Source of the DNA: Bartonella sp. CM31XJBT
GTDB lineage: Bacteria > Pseudomonadota > Alphaproteobacteria > Rhizobiales > Rhizobiaceae
Direction of reading: 5' to 3'
NCBI RefSeq assembly: GCF_028618555.1
Contig: NZ_JAQITD010000011.1
Coordinates: 1-64,000, forward strand
DNA length: 64,000 bases
Shown: piece after piece, positions 1 through 8,407 of the stretch
Layout of the letters: each line of letters opens with the position of its first letter
Numbering within the stretch: position 1 is the stretch's first letter
Translations under genes and position numbers: made by a program
The notes under the pieces: model-generated
Told to the model about the DNA's origin: nothing
What the model saw: only the letters and a program-made list of their open reading frames with translations
The model's database searches: none

Positions 1-1
1 T

Positions 2-217
2 CTGAAAGAAAAGAACTTAACACAAAAACAGGCTAGTCAACTTTTGAAAATGACTCAACCAAAACTGTCTAAACTCTTAAGTGGAGAATTTCGAGGAATT
101 AGTGAAATGAAAATGCTTGAGTGTTTGACAAAATTGGGAAACGATATAAAGATTATTGTTAATCCGAAAGAAGTTAAAACGCTTGAAGGACATTTTGAAG
201 TTGTTTTTTCTTCTTAA
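2..217 (+). CDS. Helix-turn-helix (XRE/HTH_37-like) antitoxin-type regulator, 5' end outside the window
   Basis: The reading frame is open from the window edge to a TAA, giving the last 71 residues. It begins with a typical HTH pair of helices (LTQKQAS, then TQPKLSKLLSG as recognition helix), followed by a short beta-rich tail (NDIKIIVNP). This layout matches the small XRE/HTH_37 proteins that act as antitoxins of HigB/RelE-like toxins and repress their own promoters. The usual toxin gene would lie upstream, outside the window; nothing downstream looks like a partner. DNA binding is supported by the visible motif, while the antitoxin role is inferred from family architecture. The start cannot be seen. 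Confidence 0.7.
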   Translation: MKEKNLTQKQASQLLKMTQPKLSKLLSGEFRGISEMKMLECLTKLGNDIKIIVNPKEVKTLEGHFEVVFSS

Positions 218-1114
218 ACTTCTTTATGATTAGCTTTTTTGGGTCTATTCATACATGGCAATTGTTTATAAAAAATGGTCAAATGAATCACGTATAAAAG
301 TGTGGATTCTTGAGTGGATTCATATAAGATAACTACACTCAACCTATTGACTTTATTGTGTTTTTTAGTATTATATCTCATATGACCGATAACAACTTTC
401 TTGTCTCTTCTAGATGTTCACTGATACTTACTGGTGTTAATAACTTTTCTCTTGGTGTAGCTACTCCATCTGCACTCGCAATCTTGACAAAAAAACCACT
501 GGTCATTAGTGCATAAAAACTTAATTTCAATTTGCGTTGCATTCTTTACACTCCATAATTTCAAATTTAAATTCTCCCATTTAGAAAAAAGTGCATAGAC
601 AAAAACAACACAACATAATTGCTCAACCTCATGTCTTTTAAGATAGCAAATCATTCGATGGATTAAGCCCTGATAGACGAAATATACACCTTGTGTTTTA
701 AAATGTATGCACAACTAAAAGATTTAATTTGCTTCAGATACACTTTAAAAGTGTTGCAATTACATGCATGAAAAATATTTTTAATATTTTGAAACACTAA
801 ACACTGATCTACGAATAAGATTGATCCCTTAATAGATAAAAATGGCATTAAACTTTAAAGGAAACAGCAATGTGAATGAGAGCTGCGTTTATAGCCACCT
901 ATTGCCATCTTCTACAGCATTTAAAGCAGCGTCTTTATTTTATTCATTTTGGATAATATATAGAACACTTATTCATACTCATCAGTCCATAATCATTGTT
1001 CTAATATATAACGAAGTGTCATAATATTGACTCGACACTGATTTGAAATTTCTATAGTTATAATTAGTTAACTCGTTATTTGATTTGTCATATACTGAAA
1101 GGGACATTCTATTC
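218..1114. other. Gene-poor AT-rich gap between HTH gene and MFS gene
   Basis: About 900 bases with no convincing long gene. Open frames on either strand lack family features, and the longest (minus strand, 418-714) has an unnatural composition rich in Cys, Phe and Trp. One short minus-strand frame (378-542) has a credible signal peptide and is listed separately. The rest is probably decayed sequence plus the promoter of the downstream transporter; no convincing promoter could be chosen. Confidence 0.6.
378..542 (-). CDS. Possible small secreted protein (54 aa) or gene relic
   Basis: A short minus-strand frame from ATG (540-542) to TGA (378-380). The first 24 residues look like a classical Sec signal peptide: positive start (MQRKLK), hydrophobic core (FYALMTSGFFV) and an ASA-type signal-peptidase site before DGVATP. 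The mature part would be about 30 hydrophilic residues ending in LEETRKLLSVI. I do not recognise a family. It could be a real small exported protein or the preserved 5' end of a decayed gene for a larger secreted protein. No strong ribosome binding site is visible upstream. Confidence 0.35.
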   Translation of the reverse strand: MQRKLKLSFYALMTSGFFVKIASADGVATPREKLLTPVSISEHLEETRKLLSVI

Positions 1115-2404
1115 ATGTCTATAAACTCAGAAATGAAAGCTACAAGCAACAGAAACTCCCCTCGTCGAATTTTATTTGCTAGCCTTATTGGACCGACAAT
1201 TGAATTCTTCGATTTCTATGTCTTTGGCACTGCCGCAGCTCTTATATTTCCTCATGTGTTTTTTCCAACACAAAATGATCAGACTGCCATTTTACAATCT
1301 TTCCTAATATTTGGAGCAGCCTTTTTTGCCCGCCCTTTTGGATCAGTTGTTTTTGGACATTTTGGGGATAAAATTGGAAGAAAAGCAACACTTATTGCTT
1401 CTCTTCTCACAATGGGTCTTTCAACAGTCATTATTGGTTTTCTTCCTACTTATGAAATAGCAGGGTGGTTTGCCCCTTTCCTCTTAACCTTGTGCCGTAT
1501 TGGACAGGGAATGGGATTAGGAGGAGAATGGGGAGGCGCTGTTTTACTCGCAACAGAAAATGCCCCTCCAGAAAAGCGCGGCTGGTATGCGATGTTCCCC
1601 CAATTAGGCGTTTCAATAGGTTTGTTTTTATCTATTGCTGTTTATTTAGCTCTGTTGCATTTCCTTGATCGTGCGGAACTTTTAGCTTGGGGATGGCGTA
1701 TTCCTTTTATTGCTTCAGTTGTTTTTATGATTATAGGATTATGGGTCCGTCTTTCAATTAATGAAACTGTTCAATTCAAAAAAACTCTTGAAAGTAAAGA
1801 ACATGTCAAAGTTCCTATCATAGATGTCTTTTTAAAATGTCCACGAATCCTATTTCTTGGAGTATTTTCTGGTATGGCAACTTTTGTTTTGTTTTACTTG
1901 GTTACTACATATTTGTTAAGCTATTCAACAAACCATCTGCAATTGCCATTTCATCAAGCTCTTCAAATCGAAATTGTCGGTGCTATTTTTTGTGGGATTT
2001 TTACTGTCATCACTGGAAAACTCGCTGACCGTATTAGACGTAGAACTTTGATGATTTGGATTACAATCATCACCGGTATTTATTCTTTCGCAATTCCTTA
2101 TTTCTTAAATTCTGGAGTTATAGGAGTCCTTGCAATGTCTGTTATTGGTTTGTCTCTCATGGGAATGATATACAGTCCTCTTGGTGCTGTTTTGGCTTCA
2201 CCATACCCAACAGCAATCCGATATACCGGTTCTTCTATCACTTTCAATTTATCTGCTATCATAGGAGCTTCTCTCGCGCCTTATATTGCAGAATATCTGG
2301 TGCAACATTTCGATACATCTTATATCGGTTATTATTTGCTTCTTGCTTCTTTTATTTCACTGATTTGCTTCGTAGGATTTACAGATGATGAAATATCCAA
2401 CTAA
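1115..2404 (+). CDS. MFS transporter, metabolite:H+ symporter (MHS) family
   Basis: A 429-residue inner-membrane protein with about 12 hydrophobic segments. The N-terminus has the MHS signature around GPTIEFFDFYVFGTAAA, followed by FGHFGDKIGRKATL, the family's loop 2-3 motif (G-x-x-x-D-x-x-G-R-K/R), and RIGQGMGLGGEWGGAV in helices 4-5. The related loop between helices 8 and 9 reads GKLADRIRRR. MHS transporters (ShiA, KgtP, ProP relatives) move organic acids or osmolytes with protons; the substrate cannot be read from sequence. I chose the ATG at 1115, which follows AAGGGA, over an in-frame TTG at 1085. The gene ends convergently with the small membrane-protein gene on the other strand, overlapping it by four bases. 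Confidence 0.9.
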   Translation: MSINSEMKATSNRNSPRRILFASLIGPTIEFFDFYVFGTAAALIFPHVFFPTQNDQTAILQSFLIFGAAFFARPFGSVVFGHFGDKIGRKATLIASLLTMGLSTVIIGFLPTYEIAGWFAPFLLTLCRIGQGMGLGGEWGGAVLLATENAPPEKRGWYAMFPQLGVSIGLFLSIAVYLALLHFLDRAELLAWGWRIPFIASVVFMIIGLWVRLSINETVQFKKTLESKEHVKVPIIDVFLKCPRILFLGVFSGMATFVLFYLVTTYLLSYSTNHLQLPFHQALQIEIVGAIFCGIFTVITGKLADRIRRRTLMIWITIITGIYSFAIPYFLNSGVIGVLAMSVIGLSLMGMIYSPLGAVLASPYPTAIRYTGSSITFNLSAIIGASLAPYIAEYLVQHFDTSYIGYYLLLASFISLICFVGFTDDEISN

Positions 2405-2670
2405 AATATAATAACGAAGAATAAAATAAGGACTGGCGGCAAAAATGCTGCCAGTTTTGTTTTTAAAGACAGGGGTTGAGGTATTTTCCACCACAATATT
2501 CCCGCAAACAATGCACTCAAAAAGAAAAATAAAAAATCTGCAATATTACTCATATAAGCAACAGCAAACATTTTTGATAAGATATGCGTTGTCCCCAACC
2601 ACGACACGCAAAAGAAGGACAACATCACAGCCCATAAAATAAGCAAAATTCGATCAATAATCATCATCAT
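2401..2670 (-). CDS. Small hydrophobic membrane protein (89 aa), unknown function
   Basis: An 89-residue protein with about three hydrophobic stretches (ILLILWAVMLSFF, IADFLFFFLSALFAGIL, AAFLPPVLILFFVIIF), so it is almost certainly an inner-membrane protein. It starts with three consecutive ATG codons, so the exact start is ambiguous. Its first codons overlap the end of the 59-codon membrane-protein gene by 17 bases, which in turn overlaps holC, so the three are probably one transcript with coupled translation. I recognise no domain. The tight packing and clean membrane pattern argue for a real gene. Confidence 0.6.
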   Translation of the reverse strand: MMMIIDRILLILWAVMLSFFCVSWLGTTHILSKMFAVAYMSNIADFLFFFLSALFAGILWWKIPQPLSLKTKLAAFLPPVLILFFVIIF

Positions 2671-2833
2671 GGCGTTTCGTTTTTTTAATTATAGGCCATA
2701 TCTTTAGCATGCCTAAAAGAAAAATCACAATAAAAACCCAACGCCCTCCCCCTGAACCTTCCGTAATAAAAAATGCTGGATTTACTATTCCCAGCAATCC
2801 TATAAAAATCAGAGCAATAGATACGAGACGCAT
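2654..2833 (-). CDS. Tiny membrane protein (59 aa) coupled to holC
   Basis: A 59-residue frame. Its ATG shares one base with the holC stop codon (TAATG arrangement), and its end overlaps the next small membrane-protein gene. Two hydrophobic segments are visible, VSIALIFIGLLGIV and WVFIVIFLLGMLKI, separated by a Gly-rich loop (TEGSGGG), with a basic-then-acidic tail (KKTKRHDDDY). This is a plausible two-helix hairpin with the termini on the same side. The start overlap is strong evidence for translation by re-initiation. No family was recognised and it is easily missed because of its size. Confidence 0.6.
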   Translation of the reverse strand: MRLVSIALIFIGLLGIVNPAFFITEGSGGGRWVFIVIFLLGMLKIWPIIKKTKRHDDDY

Positions 2834-3279
2834 TAAACCTGTTTTTCCCAGCGACGATCTTCAGTCTGTTGCCAATACGTTAAATTATGATTTTCCATTT
2901 TATATTTTTTCCACTGTGCACGAACGAGATTCAACTGCTCTTCACTTCTACCATCAAATATCACGACAAGCCGTTGATAAGCATCAATATCCGAACAAAC
3001 AGCTCCCTCTATGAGAAAACGAACCTTTGAATCATTCGGATTTTCTTGTCCTGTCGTCAGAAATACAGGCTGAAAGTTTGAATATTGATCACACTCCGTT
3101 CCATGTCCAATAAATGATTCATCAGCATAAACCCATAAATGTATATCTATAGAATCGCGTTGTTCTTTACTCACACATTGTATTGTTACTTTACCAAAAC
3201 GAGCCAATGCACGCTCCACAAGCGTCGGCAAAATATCCTTCAGCGTTGACTGCGTCAAATGATAGAATAAAATATCCAA
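2833..3279 (-). CDS. holC: DNA polymerase III chi subunit
   Basis: A 148-residue protein with the HolC pattern: an N-terminal strand (DILFYHLTQ), then LPTLVERALARFGKV, the HLWVYADESFIGHG region, and a C-terminal DGRSEEQLNLVRAQWK helix. Chi is an accessory subunit of the clamp-loader complex; with psi in enterobacteria it links the loader to single-stranded-DNA-binding protein. Alphaproteobacteria carry this chi-like protein without a recognised psi. It is first in a minus-strand run of three genes and lies divergent from lptF across a 397-base gap. The length fits the family. Confidence 0.85.
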   Translation of the reverse strand: MDILFYHLTQSTLKDILPTLVERALARFGKVTIQCVSKEQRDSIDIHLWVYADESFIGHGTECDQYSNFQPVFLTTGQENPNDSKVRFLIEGAVCSDIDAYQRLVVIFDGRSEEQLNLVRAQWKKYKMENHNLTYWQQTEDRRWEKQV

Positions 3280-3676
3280 TCTCTTAAGCCTTCATCATTC
3301 TTTATAAAAAAGCTAACATCTTTTTAAAAAAACTTCTATATCTCTAATACAAAGGAAACGGTTCAAGATATAAACCCTCTTTTTTGATGGAGATGCATCA
3401 TCTTTTTGCACGTGTCTTTAAAAGACAATAATTTTTATTTTCAACGTTAATAAAAAAGTTTTTTAAGTTATTTTCTAGATTCTTTGTAGACTATAGTTGA
3501 AAATAAAATATAATGTACGGAAAATTTAAAGAGGACCTCATAGGCAATTTGATATTATTTATTTGGTAAAAATATCCAATTCATGAAAGGATATTTTTTC
3601 AAACTTTATTACATTTTAACCGAAAGCAGTAAAAATATTTGCTATCGAATTAAAGACTGAGGATTTTCCCCAATTT
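3280..3676. other. Divergent intergenic region between holC and lptF
   Basis: About 400 AT-rich bases that should hold the promoters of both divergent transcripts. A TATAAT-like hexamer near 3510 (plus strand) with a weak upstream element is a possible lptF promoter. A perfect 7-base inverted repeat (TGTCTTT/AAAGACA) lies near 3412-3426. No coding relic was recognised. In other Hyphomicrobiales pepA commonly lies between these genes. Confidence 0.5.
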
Positions 3677-4867
3677 ATGCGTATTATTGAGTTCTACATC
3701 CTGAAACGTGTCCTTGTTTTGTTTAGTTCTGTCATGATTGCAGCAGTGGGCGTTAGTTGGACTATACAAATTCTTGCACGGATAAACTTTCTCACAACAA
3801 GTAAACAAACACTCCTCACAGTCTTACAATTTTCACTTTCATTGGTTCCTTCTGTTATTTTTCTTGTCATTCCATTTGCATTAGTGATCGCAGTTACAAC
3901 CATCCTCTCAGCAATGCATCAAGACTCAGAATTTGCTGTCATCAATGCCTCTGGTTTTCCTAAAAGTACTGTTTGGAAACCTATCCTTCTTCTTGCTATT
4001 GTTGCATCCTGTATCTCCTTTTCTATAGCTAATTTTGTTGTTCCTCAAGCGCGTCTTCATATGCGACAAATGCTAGCAAGCGCTCATTTTGATCTTATTA
4101 ATCTATTCATTAGTGAAGGGAGCTTTCAAAAACTCGCCAATAACCTTTACATAGAAATTGGCGAACGAAATCCAAACGGAACACTTGAACGCCTTTTCAT
4201 TGCCGACCAGCGTGATCCTAAGACTGATCTTTTTTATTATGCAACAGACGCATCCATTGTGAGCAATAAAAACGGCAGTTTTCTGGTTCTCAATAACGGT
4301 GAAATAGAAAGAGTCAATCATCAAAATAACAGTGTTTCAATCGTGCAATTTAGCTCATATACTTTTAGCCTAGGAGAGTTTATCCCCAGTGATAAAACAC
4401 CTACTCTTTATCCAAAAGATCGGTCTCTTTCTTATTTACAAAACCCTGACCCAAAAGATCCCTACTATCAACGAAAACCACTCCAATATAAAGCTGAATT
4501 TCACCGTAGATTAACACAATGGCTCTACCCTATTGTTTTTTCACTTATTGCATTAGCAGCGGCAGGGGATGTACGCTCCCATCGACAAGCTCGTCATTCC
4601 GCAAATCTCTCGGCAATTGCCCTTTCTTTTCTGGTGTATTGGATAGGATATTTTTTCGCAGAAAAATCAAAAAGCGATCTTGCATACGTTCCTCTCCTTT
4701 ATATTATACCCATAGGAACAAGTGCATTTGTCTTTTTTATGCTTTTAACGAATCATAAAATTGGGCTTCCCACAAAAGTTAATGAGATACTTCAAATCGC
4801 TTTTCAAAAAATAATGAACAAATTTGAACAGCGAAAATCTCAAGATTCCTCGGATAAAATATCATGA
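3677..4867 (+). CDS. lptF: LPS export ABC transporter permease LptF
   Basis: A 396-residue inner-membrane permease. There are three N-terminal membrane helices (residues about 10-115), a large periplasmic beta-jellyroll region (about 130-270), then three C-terminal helices starting near LYPIVFSLIALAAAGD. The LptFG-B2 complex with LptC pulls lipopolysaccharide out of the inner membrane and passes it along the periplasmic bridge to LptD. The start MRIIEFYILKRV is typical of the family. It overlaps lptG by four bases (ATGA), and lptD and a SurA-like gene follow, so the plus-strand run is an LPS-transport operon. Confidence 0.95.
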   Translation: MRIIEFYILKRVLVLFSSVMIAAVGVSWTIQILARINFLTTSKQTLLTVLQFSLSLVPSVIFLVIPFALVIAVTTILSAMHQDSEFAVINASGFPKSTVWKPILLLAIVASCISFSIANFVVPQARLHMRQMLASAHFDLINLFISEGSFQKLANNLYIEIGERNPNGTLERLFIADQRDPKTDLFYYATDASIVSNKNGSFLVLNNGEIERVNHQNNSVSIVQFSSYTFSLGEFIPSDKTPTLYPKDRSLSYLQNPDPKDPYYQRKPLQYKAEFHRRLTQWLYPIVFSLIALAAAGDVRSHRQARHSANLSAIALSFLVYWIGYFFAEKSKSDLAYVPLLYIIPIGTSAFVFFMLLTNHKIGLPTKVNEILQIAFQKIMNKFEQRKSQDSSDKIS

Positions 4868-5955
4868 TTGGGTGGACACTTGGACGATATTTTTTTATAC
4901 GGTATCTTAAAATAACTTGTTATTTCTGGGGAAGCATTTTTGTTCTTGCTCTTTTAATCGATTTCACAGAGAATTCCGGTAGGCTATCTTCCCTTCCGCA
5001 TTATACAGCAAAAGATGCATTTTTCCTCTCTGCTTTACGCATCCCTTTTATCATGCAACAACTTATCCCTTTCATTGCACTCTTTTCTGCAATGGCAACG
5101 CTTATCTCGCTCAACAAAAAACTTGAACTTGTAGTGACTCGTTCAATCGGTGTTTCTGCATGGCAATTTCTTATGCCAGCTTGTTTTGGAGCTTTTCTTT
5201 TGGGATTATTTTCAATTCTTCTCATTAATCCACTTGCTGCATGGGGATTTTCTCAAGCAGAAAAAAAGATGACTGAATGGCGCAATCACAATGTACTAAC
5301 ACCTCTTCACAATACAAGTATCCACTGGTTAACACAACGTACAAATTTAGGCAGAACAACCATTGGTGCCAAATCTATCACCGATCAAGGACTTTCTCTT
5401 CTCGATGCAACCTTTGTACAATACAATGACAACGCAACCGTCAAAAATTGGATTAACGCCCCAAAAGCAACCTTGACTAATGGATTTTGGCTATTAACAA
5501 ATGGAACAATCTATAAAATAGGGCATCCTCCTGAAAAATTTACCGTGTTGCAAATAAAAACCAATCTAAAACCTGAATTTTTAACGGAACGTTTAGTGAA
5601 TCCCGCAACTATTCCATTTTACCAATTGCCAAAAAAAATTATGATTGCACGTTCATTTGGCTATTCTGCTAATAATTTTGATATGTATTTTCAATCTTTG
5701 ATTGCATTACCGGCATTGCTTGTGGCAATGACCCTCATTGCAGCAACTGTATCTTTAAATTTTACACGTTTTGGGCAATCTAGAATGTTGATTCTTGGTG
5801 GCGTAATAGCTGGGTTTATGCTTTATGTTATTTCCGTACTTGTTCAAGCTTTTGGTAATGCTGGATATATTCCACCAATTATTGCATCTTGGACACCCGT
5901 TGTTATTGCGTTATTCTTAGGAATCTCTTTTTTACTTCATAAAGAGGATGGCTAA
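4864..5955 (+). CDS. lptG: LPS export ABC transporter permease LptG
   Basis: A 363-residue partner of LptF with the same plan: three membrane helices, a periplasmic jellyroll region from about residue 130 to 260, and three C-terminal helices (IALPALLVAMTLIAATVSL onward). The N-terminus MIGWTLGRYFFIRYL is characteristic of LptG. LptF and LptG form the heterodimeric membrane channel driven by the LptB ATPase, which is not encoded here. Its start codon overlaps the lptF stop, and lptD begins on the very next base after its own stop, which points to coupled translation and fixed stoichiometry. Confidence 0.95.
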   Translation: MIGWTLGRYFFIRYLKITCYFWGSIFVLALLIDFTENSGRLSSLPHYTAKDAFFLSALRIPFIMQQLIPFIALFSAMATLISLNKKLELVVTRSIGVSAWQFLMPACFGAFLLGLFSILLINPLAAWGFSQAEKKMTEWRNHNVLTPLHNTSIHWLTQRTNLGRTTIGAKSITDQGLSLLDATFVQYNDNATVKNWINAPKATLTNGFWLLTNGTIYKIGHPPEKFTVLQIKTNLKPEFLTERLVNPATIPFYQLPKKIMIARSFGYSANNFDMYFQSLIALPALLVAMTLIAATVSLNFTRFGQSRMLILGGVIAGFMLYVISVLVQAFGNAGYIPPIIASWTPVVIALFLGISFLLHKEDG

Positions 5956-8316
5956 GTGAAAGCATTAACACTTAAAAAAACTATTTTAACAAAATTAAGT
6001 GCTCTCGCTTTTAAAAGTGTTATAGGGGTTATTTTAGGAAGTGCTTTGTCTTATTGTGCGCACGCTCAAAGCCTTCTATCTCCTTCTCAAAGTCGCATTC
6101 AAAATCCGGAACCTCCTCTTTTGCTCTCTGCGGATGAACTCATCTACAATCGTGATGAAAACACTGTTTCTGCACACGGTAATGTTCAAATCGAATATGA
6201 TGGCAATAAAGTTGTCGCTCAAAAAATTATTTACAATCAAAAAACAGGACGGCTTATAGCACAAGGGAACGTTGAAATTACTCAAAAGGATGGTAATAAA
6301 ATTTATTCCAACCAAATTGATATGACCAAAGATCTTGGCGAGGGTTTTGTAAACGCCTTACGTATTGATACAGCCAACAATGTTCACTTTTCAGCCCAAA
6401 ATGCTACACGCAAACACAACCACATAACAGTCTTTGAAAATGCAACCTATACAGCCTGTGAACCTTGCTCTTATAAACCAGATCGAGACGTCCTATGGAA
6501 AATTAAAGCAAGAAAGATCATATGGAATAATAGCATCAAAAAAATTCGGTTTGAAAATAGCAGTTTTGAAGTTTTTGGTGTACCGATTATAAAATTTCCA
6601 AATTTTGAGATCTATGATCCAACTGTTAGGCGTGCTAGCGGTCTGCTTACTCCTCATTTTTTTTATACTGATTATCTCGGTATGGGGATAAAGAATTCTT
6701 ATTTCTGGAATCTCGCCCCCCATTATGATTTTACCCTTTCTTCTACGGTTTATACCCAACAAGGGCTTTTAACCGAAGGGGAATGGCGTCAGCGTTTAAA
6801 AACGGGACGTTATAACATTCGCTTTGCTCATATATATCAAATGAAACCGCATAGATTTGATAATGATACGATTGATGCCCAACATAAAAACCGTTATATG
6901 CTGGCGACAAAGGGGGATTTTCGTATTAATTCACACTGGACTTATGGATGGGATATTCTTGCACAATCAGATCGGCATTTTAGTCGTGCCTATAAACTTG
7001 AAAACTATAACAATCCTACACAACTTTCTCAGATCTATCTGAATGGTCTTGCAGGAAAAAATTATTTTGATATGCGTTTTTATCATTTTAAAGTTCAAGA
7101 TTCAATATTGAATGATCCTCATTATGAACGTCACTCTCGGCAAGCGTGGGTCTTACCACACATCGATTATTTTTTCACACCAGATGAACCCATTTATAAT
7201 GGAGAGCTTACCTTCCATAGTAATATGCAATCAGTTTATCGTCGCCATGCTGACTTCAGTTCACCCGACCAGAACGGAAACCCTCTCAACACAGTAAAAC
7301 TTTCTGGTATGGCTGGAAATAGTTTGCGTTTAACAAACGAGCTTCAGTGGAAAAAGCGCTTCAACACGCACAACGGACTCATCTTAACCCCTCTTCTCTC
7401 TCTACGAGCTGATATCATTACAACCAATGCAAGAGAAAATCACACAGATTCTATAGAAAACAATGCCTTATCCGCAATTCATAGTTCAGCAATTCGTGGC
7501 ATGGCAACAGCAGGGTTGGAACTACGCTATCCCTTCCTCATTACAGCTGATCATTCTACACATATTATAGAACCAACTGCACAAATTTTTATACGCAATA
7601 ATGAACAATATATTGGACAAATTCCTAATGAAGATGCTCAAAGCTTTGTCTTTGATGCAACCACTCTCTTTCAACGAGACAAATTTTCTGGTTATGATCG
7701 TGTAGAAGGTGGTACAAGAGCCAATATAGGTATAAGATATTCTGGAAGCCTTAATGATAATTGGTCTCTTTATGGTCTCATTGGACAATCCTTTCATCTA
7801 GCAGGAAAGAATTCTTTTGCAGAAAAGGACTTTATCAATGTCGGTACTCATTCTAGCTTAGAGGCAAAACGTTCAGACTATGTTGCAATGTTTGGTACAA
7901 ACCATAAAAGTGGTTTTTCCTTAGAAACGCGTGGACGCTTTGACAAAAAAACAGGAAAAATCCGCCGTAGTGAAATCGAAGCATCACAAAAATGGCAAAA
8001 TTTTTGGGCAGCTCTACAATATGCCTATATCGCAAAGCAACCAGATTATGAATATTCTCAAGAGCGCCAAGAAATTTCTTTCCAAACAGGACTTAAATTG
8101 GCAGATTATTGGTCCATTAATAGCAACGCCGGTTATGATTTAGTATCTGGTACATTTATAAAGCGAGGAATTAGCTTGAGTTATATGGATGAATGTTTCG
8201 GGTTAACATTCGGTTATCAACAGGTAACGAATCCAGGCAGGAAAGCACCCTTGCAAAACTTTAATTTCTCTCTTTCATTGCGTACGATTGCAGATATCGG
8301 AAAAAAGATAGATTAA
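5956..8316 (+). CDS. lptD: LPS-assembly outer-membrane protein LptD
   Basis: A 786-residue protein starting with GTG directly after the lptG stop. A signal peptide ends near SYCAHAQ, followed by an OstA/LptA-like beta-jellyroll domain (about residues 50-200: YNRDENTVSAHGNVQIEY, then RLIAQGNVEI) and a long C-terminal beta-barrel with alternating aromatic strands to the end. LptD forms the outer-membrane LPS translocon with LptE. Four cysteines are seen: one in the signal region, CEPC near residue 160, and one near the C-terminus (DECFGLTFGY), so intramolecular disulfides are possible. Length and order fit the family. Confidence 0.95.
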   Translation: MKALTLKKTILTKLSALAFKSVIGVILGSALSYCAHAQSLLSPSQSRIQNPEPPLLLSADELIYNRDENTVSAHGNVQIEYDGNKVVAQKIIYNQKTGRLIAQGNVEITQKDGNKIYSNQIDMTKDLGEGFVNALRIDTANNVHFSAQNATRKHNHITVFENATYTACEPCSYKPDRDVLWKIKARKIIWNNSIKKIRFENSSFEVFGVPIIKFPNFEIYDPTVRRASGLLTPHFFYTDYLGMGIKNSYFWNLAPHYDFTLSSTVYTQQGLLTEGEWRQRLKTGRYNIRFAHIYQMKPHRFDNDTIDAQHKNRYMLATKGDFRINSHWTYGWDILAQSDRHFSRAYKLENYNNPTQLSQIYLNGLAGKNYFDMRFYHFKVQDSILNDPHYERHSRQAWVLPHIDYFFTPDEPIYNGELTFHSNMQSVYRRHADFSSPDQNGNPLNTVKLSGMAGNSLRLTNELQWKKRFNTHNGLILTPLLSLRADIITTNARENHTDSIENNALSAIHSSAIRGMATAGLELRYPFLITADHSTHIIEPTAQIFIRNNEQYIGQIPNEDAQSFVFDATTLFQRDKFSGYDRVEGGTRANIGIRYSGSLNDNWSLYGLIGQSFHLAGKNSFAEKDFINVGTHSSLEAKRSDYVAMFGTNHKSGFSLETRGRFDKKTGKIRRSEIEASQKWQNFWAALQYAYIAKQPDYEYSQERQEISFQTGLKLADYWSINSNAGYDLVSGTFIKRGISLSYMDECFGLTFGYQQVTNPGRKAPLQNFNFSLSLRTIADIGKKID

Positions 8317-8407
8317 TTTATAAAGGGAATGTATCAGTCATTTAACTTATCATTGTTTTTATGAAAGAAAGCGTGTATTTTAAGTTGTTGATGAGAATTA
8401 ATAAACA

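Noticed and set aside
418-714. 98-residue minus-strand open frame
   Set aside because: Unnatural Cys/Phe/Trp-rich composition, no domain, and a more credible signal-peptide frame overlaps it.
842-1024. 60-residue plus-strand frame before the MFS gene
   Set aside because: No family features and no clear ribosome site; reads like chance in AT-rich DNA.
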